Of a stretch of DNA of 64,000 bases, positions 41,427 to 49,196 are shown one piece after another. Under the pieces are notes generated by a model. The model was not told the origin of the DNA. It saw only the letters and a list, made by a program, of their open reading frames with translations, and ran no database searches. Within the stretch, counting starts at the first letter, position 1. Each line of letters opens with the position of its first letter. The position numbers were made by a program, and so were the translations under genes. The stretch spans positions 1 to 64,000 of the forward strand of contig JAFQZI010000026.1 of assembly GCA_017406005.1 (NCBI GenBank). Direction: 5' to 3'. Source of the stretch: Oscillospiraceae bacterium. Its GTDB lineage: Bacteria > Bacillota > Clostridia > Oscillospirales > Oscillospiraceae.

Positions 41427-42215
41427 ATGAAAGTTATCATCCAGAAAGACTATGACAAAATGTGCCGTTGGGCAGCCAATCATATCATCGAAGCCATCAA
41501 CAGCCACAAGGGAGAGAAACCCTTTGTGCTTGGTCTGCCAACGGGTTCTTCTCCTCTCGGTGTATACAGAAATCTGATTGAAGCCAACAAAGCGGGCAAG
41601 GTGAGCTTCAAAAACGTCGTCACATTTAATATGGACGAATATGTGGGACTCCCGCACGAGCATGACCAGAGCTACTGGTATTTCATGCATGATAATTTCT
41701 TTGACCATGTTGATATTCCTGCGGAGAATATCAATATTCTCAACGGCATGGCAGAAGATCCGGAGGCGGACTGCGCAAGATATGAAGAAAAGATTGCCGC
41801 CATGGGCGGGATTGACCTTTTCATGGGCGGCTCCGGGGTCGACGGGCACATAGCTTTCAATGAGCCGTACACCTCCCTCACCTCCAGAACCGGCGTCAGA
41901 GATCTCACGGAGGACACAAGAATAGTTAATTCCAGATTCTTCGGCAATGACCCCGAGAAGGTCCCGGCAAAGGCACTGTCCGTCGGGGTAGGTACGGTGT
42001 GTGACTCCCGCGAGGTCCTGCTGCTCATTAACGGCCACAACAAGGCAAGAGCCCTTGCCCACTGCGTGGAAGGCGGCGTAAGCTCGAAGTGGACGATTTC
42101 GGCTCTCCAGAATCACAACAATGCGTGGATCGCCTGTGATGAGGCTGCCTGCGGGGAACTGAAGGTAGACACCTATCGCTACTTCAAGGACGTCTACGCC
42201 GGCGAGATCCTCTGA
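41427..42215 (+). CDS. nagB: Glucosamine-6-phosphate deaminase
   Basis: A 262-aa enzyme of the NagB/RpiA-like fold. GLPTGSSPLGVYRNLIE binds the sugar phosphate, FNMDEYVGL contains the catalytic aspartates, and GGSGVDGHIAFNEP carries the ring-opening histidine. It converts glucosamine-6-phosphate to fructose-6-phosphate and ammonia, linking amino-sugar use to glycolysis. The ATG 41427 follows AAGGAG by 10 nt. No nagA or NAG transporter lies nearby; instead an NfeD/SPFH pair follows at 10 nt and may be read through, as no terminator intervenes. Confidence 0.96.
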   Translation: MKVIIQKDYDKMCRWAANHIIEAINSHKGEKPFVLGLPTGSSPLGVYRNLIEANKAGKVSFKNVVTFNMDEYVGLPHEHDQSYWYFMHDNFFDHVDIPAENINILNGMAEDPEADCARYEEKIAAMGGIDLFMGGSGVDGHIAFNEPYTSLTSRTGVRDLTEDTRIVNSRFFGNDPEKVPAKALSVGVGTVCDSREVLLLINGHNKARALAHCVEGGVSSKWTISALQNHNNAWIACDEAACGELKVDTYRYFKDVYAGEIL

Positions 42216-42225
42216 GGAGACTGAT

Positions 42226-42684
42226 ATGGGCAATTTTCAACCGGGTTCCCCTGGATTCTGGCTCATCATAATGGTGGTCATGCTCATCGTGGAAGCCCTG
42301 GTTCCGGGCCTTGTCTCGATATGGTTTGCGCTTGGAGCGCTTGCCGCACTGATCGGGGCTGTAGGCGGGCTGCTGATGCCGGCGCAGATTGTGCTGTTCC
42401 TGCTGGTTTCTGTTGCCGCACTGATTGCCACGCGACCGCTCGTCAGGAAATATGTCAACAGCAAAACGCAGCACACCAATGCCGACAGGATTCTCGGCCA
42501 GGAATGCGTCGTGACGGAGCAGATTGATAATCTGGCCGGGACGGGCGAAATAGCCGTCGGCGGCAAGAGGTGGACGGCCAGGTCGGCCGACCAGTCCGTT
42601 ATCCCCAAAGAGGCCTGTGTGGTCGTTGAAAGAATTGAGGGAGTTAAAGCAATTGTGAAGATCCGGGATGGATCAGGGAGGTAA
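42226..42684 (+). CDS. NfeD family membrane protein
   Basis: A 152-aa protein with two or three N-terminal helices (about residues 10-70) followed by a small OB-like beta-barrel with GQECVVTEQIDNLAGTGEIAVGGKRW, the NfeD C-terminal domain. It forms a pair with the SPFH protein encoded 2 nt later. Such pairs organise membrane microdomains or support protein quality control. It lacks the ClpP-type protease domain of long NfeD forms. The linkage to nagB is by spacing only. Confidence 0.9.
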   Translation: MGNFQPGSPGFWLIIMVVMLIVEALVPGLVSIWFALGALAALIGAVGGLLMPAQIVLFLLVSVAALIATRPLVRKYVNSKTQHTNADRILGQECVVTEQIDNLAGTGEIAVGGKRWTARSADQSVIPKEACVVVERIEGVKAIVKIRDGSGR

Positions 42685-42686
42685 AT

Positions 42687-43565
42687 ATGCAGATATTTTT
42701 GATTGTTCTTCTTATCCTGGCGGTCATTATTATTACGCGGATCCGCATCGTCCAGCAGGCAAAGGCGTATGTGATTGAACGCCTCGGCGCGTACAAAACA
42801 ACCTGGGGTGTCGGTATCCATTTTCTGATTCCGTTCATTGAGCGCGTGGCAAAGGTCGTCTCTCTGAAAGAGCAGGTGGCGGACTTCCCGCCTCAGCCTG
42901 TTATCACAAAAGATAACGTCACCATGCAGATCGACACGGTTGTTTACTTCCAGGTGACCGATCCGAAGCTCTTTACCTATGGTATTGAGCAGCCGATGAT
43001 CGCCATCGAAAATCTCTCCGCAACGACGCTGCGTAACATCATCGGTGAGCTGGAGTTGGACGAATGTTTGACCAGCCGCGATGTGATTAACACCAAGATG
43101 CGCGCGATTCTGGATGAAGCCACCGACCCGTGGGGCATCAAGGTAAACCGTGTGGAGCTGAAGAATATCCTTCCACCGGAGGCTATCCGCAATGCGATGG
43201 AGAAGCAGATGAAGGCCGAACGCGAGCGCCGTGAGGCGATCCTGCGTGCAGAAGGTGAAAAGCAGTCTGCCATTCTGGAAGCGGAAGGCGAAAAAGAAGC
43301 CGCCATTCTCCGTGCCGATGCGAAAAAGCAGCAGCAGATTCTGGAAGCACAGGGCGAAGCAGAAGCTCTTCTCACCGTTCAGCGCGCTACTGCCGAAGGC
43401 ATCAAGCTGATCAACGAAGCGGCTCCTTCCGATGCAGTGCTGAGGCTGAAATCTCTTGAAGCCTTTGCCTCGGCAGCAAACGGGTCTGCCAACAAGATCA
43501 TCATCCCGAGCGAAATTCAGGGGATTGCGGGGCTTGCAGAAGGCGTCGTTTCTGCTGTGAAATAG
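42687..43565 (+). CDS. SPFH/Band 7 (QmcA-like) membrane protein
   Basis: A 292-aa stomatin-like protein. One N-terminal helix (about residues 2-18) is followed by the SPFH domain, with VIERLGAYKTTWGVGIHFLIPF and DVINTKMRAILDEATDPWGIKV, and a long Glu/Ala/Lys-rich coiled coil from about 170 to 240 that mediates oligomerisation. It likely builds membrane-associated rings with NfeD. The GGAGG before its ATG overlaps the NfeD stop. The C-terminal segment IIIPSEIQGIAGLA is typical of QmcA relatives. A terminator about 125 nt downstream is shared with the convergent kinase gene. Confidence 0.94.
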   Translation: MQIFLIVLLILAVIIITRIRIVQQAKAYVIERLGAYKTTWGVGIHFLIPFIERVAKVVSLKEQVADFPPQPVITKDNVTMQIDTVVYFQVTDPKLFTYGIEQPMIAIENLSATTLRNIIGELELDECLTSRDVINTKMRAILDEATDPWGIKVNRVELKNILPPEAIRNAMEKQMKAERERREAILRAEGEKQSAILEAEGEKEAAILRADAKKQQQILEAQGEAEALLTVQRATAEGIKLINEAAPSDAVLRLKSLEAFASAANGSANKIIIPSEIQGIAGLAEGVVSAVK

Positions 43566-43599
43566 GAATAACGCTCGTAGTGCTGTGCTTTCTGCTCGC

Positions 43600-43665
43600 G
43601 AAGTGAAGAGCATGCACGCATTGAGTACACCTTCGCGAGCTATATGGAAAAGAAAGTAAAAACAC
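43600..43665. repeat. Intergenic hairpin with repeat-like sequence
   Basis: Arms GCTCGCGAAG and CTTCGCGAGC enclose about 27 nt, including ACGCATTGAGTACAC (43616-43630). A related stretch without the perfect stem is at 61484-61535. Possibly a dispersed non-coding element. Confidence 0.4.
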
Positions 43666-43686
43666 GGCGCAGTGCATACACTTTTG

Positions 43687-43725
43687 CGAAAAAAACTCCC
43701 GGTTCATTTGAGAATCGGGAGTTTT
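43687..43725. terminator. Bidirectional terminator between SPFH and kinase genes
   Basis: Arms AACTCCCGGTTC (43694-43705) and GAATCGGGAGTT (43712-43723), with one G-T pair, flanked by A and T runs that give T tails on both strands. Confidence 0.85.
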
Positions 43726-43763
43726 ATTATGCCTTATCAGATCGTGTTTACATAGTGGTTGCT

Positions 43764-45455
43764 TCAATTTTTCTGCGGCTCCGCGGACGGCACTGCCGGA
43801 TCTAACGGGACAACAGCCTGATATTCGCAGCTGCTTGCCGGTGTATCACTCAGGTCACCGCTGTATCGCAAATACGTGAAGTGCCCGAGCTGGTTAAGTC
43901 GCACATAGTAGCGTGATCGGTCAGCAACCAGGCTGAAGTTGGTTTCACCCAGCGGAGAATCAAGGCTGACGTATTCGTTCCCATTGGCATCGGTGAGGTG
44001 GATGGTTGCCGTCTGCCCTTCGATGGTGACAAAGGAACGGATACTGGTCAGAGTTTCAGTAATGCCGGCGGAATAAGCGATGAGAGTAGTATCGCCCTGG
44101 AAAAGCTTCCACTCTCCGCAGAAGGGGAGGTAAGCATCGATCCACTGCCTGTAAGAAGGCTGAACGGGTGCCGTGCCCTCGTGTTGTGTCATCCAGTCAA
44201 GAGCATCGGTCAGCCGGCCGTCCTTGAGAAGCTGGTAAAAGGCTTCCATCAGACCGTCAGACCTGGGCCCGGTCTGGTTGGGTGCAGGAGATCCTGCCGT
44301 GGAAAGTTCCGGAGAAGGAGCGGGGGGCGCGGGCGTTGTCGTCCCGGGATCACCCGGAGGCGGGCTCACGGCTGCGGAAGGAATCACCGGGCTCGGTTCC
44401 GGCGGAACGGGTGGATTCTTTCTGTTGTCTCGCCAGACAAAGAAACCGTAGAACATCAGGATAAGAAGCGCAATGGCCGCTACGGGAAGGATCCTGCGAA
44501 GGCTTCTGCCTTTTGCCTTGATGACGACTTCATGCTGAGCAGGTGTCTGGGAACTGTAAAGCGCAGAGAGATCTGCGAGCAGTTCCTCGGCGGAGGCATA
44601 ACGGTCTTTCAGCTCAAAGGCGCAAGCCTTGAGGACGATTTTCTTCAGCGCAGGGCTGCCGTGTGCAGGGGGAGGCAGCGGTTTGCCGCCGACGCGCAGC
44701 ATCAGCGCGTCCTCCATCTCCTTTACGGTAGGTGTCTGCGGGGGCAGCGGAACGAACGGCACACGCCTATCATTGAGCATCCAGTACATGACCAGCCCGA
44801 GAGAATAAATATCAGCGGAGTGCCCGTAAGGTTCACAGTTGAAAACCTCCGGCGCCATATAATGGAAGGTGCCGATCCGCGTCCCGACGGTGTTGTATTC
44901 CGCCACTTTCGCAATGCCAAAGTCACCCAGCTTGAAATCTCCGTCTTTGGAGACAAAGACGTTCTGGGGCTTGATGTCGCGATGGAGGATATTCCGGCTT
45001 TTACAAAGAATCAGCGCACTGCATAGATCCTTCCCGAGTCTGACGGTGTCTTCCTCCGAGATGGGATCCTCCAGCGCTTTGGAAAGCGGCGTGAGCAGTT
45101 CCATCTTGATGAAGATGTTCCACCCGATTCCGTCTTTTTTCGGGACGTAGTGGATATCATCACAGTAGACGATGTTGGTATGGCCCTTCATCTCCGACAT
45201 GATCTGATATTCGCGCACAACGCCCTCGAGCACGGAATCAAAGTGCTCTTTTACACCGGCTTCATCAAAACCGTTGCTGTACAGTTCTTCAATTTCACTA
45301 TTACTTTTCGGAATGGAGATGACCTTAAGCGCCGCCGTTTCCGTTTTACCGAAGAGCTCACGCTCAATCTCATAGACGGATCCGAAACTGCCGGTGCCGA
45401 TCTTTTTAACGGTCTTCCAGCCGGGAAATAACGATAAATTGTTGTTTTCTGCCAT
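43764..45455 (-). CDS. Transmembrane Ser/Thr protein kinase (PknB-like)
   Basis: A 563-aa Hanks-type kinase. The glycine loop is at 20-25 (GTGSFG), the ATP lysine K44, the catalytic H158-R-D160, D178-F-G180 and an APE motif in HYMAPEVF, all intact. A single helix at about 324-346 is followed by a Pro/Ser/Thr-rich spacer and an extracellular domain of about 160 residues with no PASTA repeats. It should phosphorylate serine/threonine residues in response to an external cue. It has its own promoter and no adjacent phosphatase. The FHA-FtsW fusion in this window is a plausible downstream reader; that link is inferred. Confidence 0.93.
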   Translation of the reverse strand: MAENNNLSLFPGWKTVKKIGTGSFGSVYEIERELFGKTETAALKVISIPKSNSEIEELYSNGFDEAGVKEHFDSVLEGVVREYQIMSEMKGHTNIVYCDDIHYVPKKDGIGWNIFIKMELLTPLSKALEDPISEEDTVRLGKDLCSALILCKSRNILHRDIKPQNVFVSKDGDFKLGDFGIAKVAEYNTVGTRIGTFHYMAPEVFNCEPYGHSADIYSLGLVMYWMLNDRRVPFVPLPPQTPTVKEMEDALMLRVGGKPLPPPAHGSPALKKIVLKACAFELKDRYASAEELLADLSALYSSQTPAQHEVVIKAKGRSLRRILPVAAIALLILMFYGFFVWRDNRKNPPVPPEPSPVIPSAAVSPPPGDPGTTTPAPPAPSPELSTAGSPAPNQTGPRSDGLMEAFYQLLKDGRLTDALDWMTQHEGTAPVQPSYRQWIDAYLPFCGEWKLFQGDTTLIAYSAGITETLTSIRSFVTIEGQTATIHLTDANGNEYVSLDSPLGETNFSLVADRSRYYVRLNQLGHFTYLRYSGDLSDTPASSCEYQAVVPLDPAVPSAEPQKN

Positions 45456-45495
45456 GTTCAGGTCCTCATCCAGTCTGGTTCATCGCTAATAGCTA

Positions 45496-45524
45496 AATAT
45501 ATCATAGTCTGCCATGGAATACAA
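45496..45524 (-). promoter_or_regulatory. Promoter of the Ser/Thr kinase
   Basis: Minus-strand TTGTAT (45524-45519), 17-nt spacer and TATATT (45501-45496), about 40 nt before the start. Confidence 0.5.
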
Positions 45525-45598
45525 GTGGCAGCTTCCCGGATTCTTGAGGAAAAAATAAGAGAAAAAGCAAAAATATTTGAGGAATAAGCACACTGTTG

Positions 45599-45627
45599 TT
45601 GCAAAATCCCGTGTTGAAGTTTATAAT
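45599..45627 (+). promoter_or_regulatory. Promoter of rpe-recR
   Basis: TTGCAA (45599-45604), 17-nt spacer and a perfect TATAAT (45622-45627), 40 nt before rpe. Confidence 0.7.
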
Positions 45628-45667
45628 ATATCATAATAAAAATATTGTATTTTCTGGGGAGTTCAAG

Positions 45668-46318
45668 ATGATCAGAGTTGCGCCATCCATACTCTCGGCT
45701 GACTTTGCAGCGCTGGGAGCAGATATTAGAAGCATATCCGATGCGGGGGGAGACTGGGTCCATTTCGATGTGATGGACGGGCTGTTTGTCCCGAATATTT
45801 CCATCGGGATCCCTGTGCTGGAATCGGTGCGGAAGATCACAGATCTTTTTATTGATGTGCATCTGATGATTGTCGAGCCGCAGAATCTGGCGGAGGTTTT
45901 CTGCCAGAAGGGTGCCGATCTGGTTACGGTGCATTACGAGGCGGCGGAGGAAGAAAACGTGCTTTCCGCGATCAAAGCCATCCGGGCCTGCGGGAAGAAA
46001 GTCGGTATCTCCGTCAAGCCGGCGACGCCTGCAGAATCCATCCGCAGCTTTATCCCGCTGGTGGATCTCGTCCTCGTCATGACGGTTGAACCGGGCTTCG
46101 GCGGGCAGGGATTCCTCTACGATATGCTGGAGAAGATTTCCGAGGTAAAGGAAATGATCAATTCTCTGCATCCGGAATGCCTTCTGGAGGTAGACGGAGG
46201 CATCAATCCGGAAACAGCAGAGCTTGTAAAGAGCCACGGGGCGGACACGCTTGTCGCCGGGAGCTACTTCTTTAAAGCACCGGACAGAAAAGCGGCTGTT
46301 GCTGCGCTGAAAGGCTGA
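45668..46318 (+). CDS. rpe: Ribulose-phosphate 3-epimerase
   Basis: A 216-aa TIM-barrel metalloenzyme. APSILSADFAALG, HFDVMDGLFVPNISIG, DVHLMIVEP, MTVEPGFGGQGF and LEVDGGINPET supply the metal ligands, the acid/base aspartates and the phosphate loop. It interconverts ribulose-5-phosphate and xylulose-5-phosphate in the pentose phosphate pathway. The ATG at 45668 follows GGGGAG; the frame is open upstream to 45596 but that lies within the promoter. It is followed 7 nt later by recR, which is not functionally related. Confidence 0.97.
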   Translation: MIRVAPSILSADFAALGADIRSISDAGGDWVHFDVMDGLFVPNISIGIPVLESVRKITDLFIDVHLMIVEPQNLAEVFCQKGADLVTVHYEAAEEENVLSAIKAIRACGKKVGISVKPATPAESIRSFIPLVDLVLVMTVEPGFGGQGFLYDMLEKISEVKEMINSLHPECLLEVDGGINPETAELVKSHGADTLVAGSYFFKAPDRKAAVAALKG

Positions 46319-46325
46319 GGACAAA

Positions 46326-46925
46326 ATGGCTTTTTTCCCGACATCACTTGAAAACCTGATAGATAAATTTGCTTCCCTGCCCGGTGTGGGGAAGAAGAGC
46401 GCACAGCGGCTCGCATTCCATATACTGTCACTTTCCAATCAGGAAGCCGAAGCTTTTGCCGATGCAATTACGCATGCGAAGCATTCTGTGCACTTCTGCA
46501 GGGTCTGTCAGAATTTCACGGAGGACGATCTGTGCGGGATCTGTGCCAGTGACCGGCGAGATCATTCCATAATCTGCGTGGTTTCCGAGCCCAGGGATGT
46601 GCTGAGCATTGAGCGCGGGCATGAGTATAACGGGACGTATCATGTTCTGCACGGGGCTCTCTCTCCTATGTCGCACATCGGCCCTGAAGATATTAAAATC
46701 AAAGAGCTTCTCACACGGGTTGCGGAAGGGGACGTGGAAGAGGTTATCATGGCAACAAACCCCGATACCGAAGGAGAAGCCACGGCGCTGTATCTTTCCC
46801 GCCTGCTCAAACCCTTCAACATTAAGGTTTCCCGCCTGGCGTACGGCATTCCGGTCGGTTCCAACCTGGAATTTGCGGACGATGCCACACTCAACCGTGC
46901 TCTCGAGGGCAGGACGGAAATGTAA
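46326..46925 (+). CDS. recR: Recombination mediator RecR
   Basis: A 199-aa protein with a helix-hairpin-helix start (SLPGVGKKSAQRLAFHIL), a zinc finger with C58, C61, C70 and C73, and a Toprim domain with VVSEPRDVLSIE and ATNPDTEGEATALYL. It works with RecF and RecO to load RecA at gaps. Length and domain order are standard. It shares a transcript with rpe. In many Firmicutes recR lies beside dnaX and a YbaB gene; here that linkage is absent. Confidence 0.97.
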   Translation: MAFFPTSLENLIDKFASLPGVGKKSAQRLAFHILSLSNQEAEAFADAITHAKHSVHFCRVCQNFTEDDLCGICASDRRDHSIICVVSEPRDVLSIERGHEYNGTYHVLHGALSPMSHIGPEDIKIKELLTRVAEGDVEEVIMATNPDTEGEATALYLSRLLKPFNIKVSRLAYGIPVGSNLEFADDATLNRALEGRTEM

Positions 46926-46992
46926 GAATTTCTAAATGCAAGAATTTCTGAAAGAAACGTTTTAACATACAATCCGGAGAAGAGGAGGTACG

Positions 46993-48648
46993 ATGGTTCC
47001 GAAACTAAAAATAATTCCCCTTGGCGGTCTTGGAGAAATCGGGAAAAACATGACGGTTTTTGAATACGGCAATGATATTATCATTGTCGATGCCGGCATG
47101 GGTTTTCCCAATGAAAGCATGTATGGGGTAGATGTCGTCTATCCGGACGTCAGCTACCTGAAATCGAACGCGGAAAAGGTCCGCGGGCTCATCCTGACGC
47201 ACGGGCATGAGGACCATATCGGTGCGGTGGCGCATCTGCTCAGGGAAGTGGACTGCCCTGTCTATACCACAGCGCTCACGGCGGCTCTTGTCGAGCTGAA
47301 GCTGGAAGAAAGCGGCATGCTCACAACGACGCAGATTTTCACCAAAAAGGCGGGCAGTGTTTTCCGGCTGGGCTGTTTTACGGTCGAAATGATCAATGTG
47401 AACCACAGCATTCCGGACACGGTAGCCCTTGCCATCACCACACCGCTCGGTGTTGTTGTACACACGGCTGATTTCAAGTTTGATCTGACGCCCGTTGCCG
47501 GTAACAGGATTGATATTGCCCGGTTCGGAGAGATCGGGCAGGACGGAGTTCTGTGCCTGCTGAGCGATTCCACCAATGTGGAAAAACCCGGCCATTCAGA
47601 TCCAGAGATGAAAGTCGGGGAGAGCTTCAACAAGCTCTTCATGGGCTGTAATAAGAGAATTATCATCACAACATTTGCTTCCAACATTCACCGACTGCAG
47701 CAGATTATCAATGTGGCAGCCAAGTACGGGCGCAAGGTTGCCGTGACCGGCAGAAGCATGGAGAATGTCCTACGGGTTGCAACCGTGCTCGGCTATATGG
47801 ATCAGCTTGACAGTGTTCTTGTCAGTATCGACGAGATCAGCCAGCTGCCGAAAAATCAGACAGTCATTATTTCCACCGGCAGCCAGGGAGAATCCATGTC
47901 GGCCCTGTACCGGATGGCCTTTTCGGAGCATAAGCAAATCCAAATTGATGCGGGCGATCTGGTGATTATCTCGGCTTCCGCCATTCCGGGCAATGAGAAT
48001 ATGATAACCCGCGTCATCGACGAGCTTTACCGCCGCGGTGCCGAAGTCATTTACGACCGTCATACCGACCTTCATGTCTCTGGCCATGCTCCGCAGGAAG
48101 ATCTGAAGATGATGCTTGCACTCGTAAAGCCGAAATTCTTTATCCCCGTCCACGGTGAATACCGTATGCTCGTCAAGCATGCTGCTCTGGGTCAGTTGAT
48201 GGGCGTCCCGGCCAAAAACTGTGTGGTTGCCGACAACGGCGATGTGATTGAGATTACGAAAAACGGTATCCGCCATGAAGAGGCGGTAACGGCAGGAGAG
48301 ATTCTGGTTGACGGCGGCATCGGAGAGGTCGGAACCGTCGTCCTTAACGACCGGCACCGCCTTGCCTCTGACGGAATGCTCGTAATCGTTATGCCCGTCT
48401 ATTCCGAGACGCATCTCTGTGCAGGAGAGCCTGAAATCGTCACCAGAGGCTTTATTTATGTAAAGGATTCGGAAGAACTGATCGCCGAACTGAAAAATGT
48501 GGCCATTGCTGCGGTAGAGAACAGCCTGGAGCAGGAAATCTTCGACGTCGGGCTGATCAGAGGCAAAGTGAAAACAGCCGTCTCCTCTTTCCTGTATAAG
48601 CAGACGAAGCGTAGCCCGATGGTCATGCCTGTCCTGTTTGAAGTATGA
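46993..48648 (+). CDS. rnj: Ribonuclease J
   Basis: A 551-aa metallo-beta-lactamase/beta-CASP ribonuclease. The zinc motif H70-G-H72-E-D74-H75 is intact. The beta-CASP region and the sequence SGHAPQEDLKMMLALVKPKFFIPVHGEYRML complete the active site and RNA clamp. A C-terminal dimer domain follows. It has 5'-3' exonuclease and endonuclease activity in mRNA decay and rRNA maturation. AGGAGG lies just upstream of the start. Its last codon overlaps the start of a Spx/ArsC-like gene (ATGA), implying coupled synthesis. Confidence 0.96.
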   Translation: MVPKLKIIPLGGLGEIGKNMTVFEYGNDIIIVDAGMGFPNESMYGVDVVYPDVSYLKSNAEKVRGLILTHGHEDHIGAVAHLLREVDCPVYTTALTAALVELKLEESGMLTTTQIFTKKAGSVFRLGCFTVEMINVNHSIPDTVALAITTPLGVVVHTADFKFDLTPVAGNRIDIARFGEIGQDGVLCLLSDSTNVEKPGHSDPEMKVGESFNKLFMGCNKRIIITTFASNIHRLQQIINVAAKYGRKVAVTGRSMENVLRVATVLGYMDQLDSVLVSIDEISQLPKNQTVIISTGSQGESMSALYRMAFSEHKQIQIDAGDLVIISASAIPGNENMITRVIDELYRRGAEVIYDRHTDLHVSGHAPQEDLKMMLALVKPKFFIPVHGEYRMLVKHAALGQLMGVPAKNCVVADNGDVIEITKNGIRHEEAVTAGEILVDGGIGEVGTVVLNDRHRLASDGMLVIVMPVYSETHLCAGEPEIVTRGFIYVKDSEELIAELKNVAIAAVENSLEQEIFDVGLIRGKVKTAVSSFLYKQTKRSPMVMPVLFEV

Positions 48649-48977
48649 ATATCCAGATTTTCGGAAAATCAAAGTCTTTTGATACCAAAAAGGCGGAGCG
48701 CTGGTTTAAAGAGCGCCGCATTAAGTACCAGTATATCGATCTGATCAGGTTCGGCATGAGCAGGGGAGAGCTGAATTCCGTCATCTCCGCTGTGGGGCTG
48801 GATCAGCTGGTCAACCCGGCCGATCAGGATTACGAACTTTTTATGCGTCTTGCCCGCCGGGAAGACAAGATCGAGAAGCTTTTTGAAATTCCCGAGATGA
48901 TTGCTGCGCCTGTGGTCCGCAACGGGAAACAGGCGACGGTCGGCTATTGTCCGGACGTCTGGAAAACCTGGGAATAA
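48645..48977 (+). CDS. ArsC/Spx-fold protein lacking the redox cysteines
   Basis: A 110-aa thioredoxin-like protein of the arsenate reductase/Spx/YffB family. The fold is suggested by the start MNIQIFGKSKSFDTKKAERW, the helix with FKERRIKYQYIDL, and IPEMIAAPVVRNGKQATVGY near the cis-proline loop. The CxxC site of Spx is replaced by S11-F-D-T14, so it is unlikely to be a reductase or a thiol switch. It might be a binding or adaptor protein. Its ATG overlaps the RNase J stop by 4 nt, so it may affect RNase J or share its regulation. A terminator follows. Confidence 0.8.
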   Translation: MNIQIFGKSKSFDTKKAERWFKERRIKYQYIDLIRFGMSRGELNSVISAVGLDQLVNPADQDYELFMRLARREDKIEKLFEIPEMIAAPVVRNGKQATVGYCPDVWKTWE

Positions 48978-48994
48978 TCCGTGAAAAGAACGAG

Positions 48995-49026
48995 AAACTC
49001 CTGTATAAGCAGCAGGAGTTTTTTGT
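48995..49026 (+). terminator. Terminator after the rnj operon
   Basis: Arms AAACTCCTG (48995-49003) and CAGGAGTTT (49013-49021) followed by a T run. Confidence 0.85.
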
Positions 49027-49110
49027 ATTATTTATGCACTTTGGGTAAATTTTCTAAAACAATGACCTGTTTTTTCGTTGATTTTTAACGAAATTCGGAT
49101 GAATCAACAA

Positions 49111-49139
49111 TTGCCTAACCTTGCAGGCGATGCTATAAT
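49111..49139 (+). promoter_or_regulatory. Promoter of the oad operon
   Basis: TTGCCT (49111-49116), 17-nt spacer and a perfect TATAAT (49134-49139), 58 nt before oadA. Confidence 0.7.
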
Positions 49140-49196
49140 AATTTACTGTGAATAGTTTCGCTTATTTATTATATTCATCTTTTACTGGAGGTCTCT

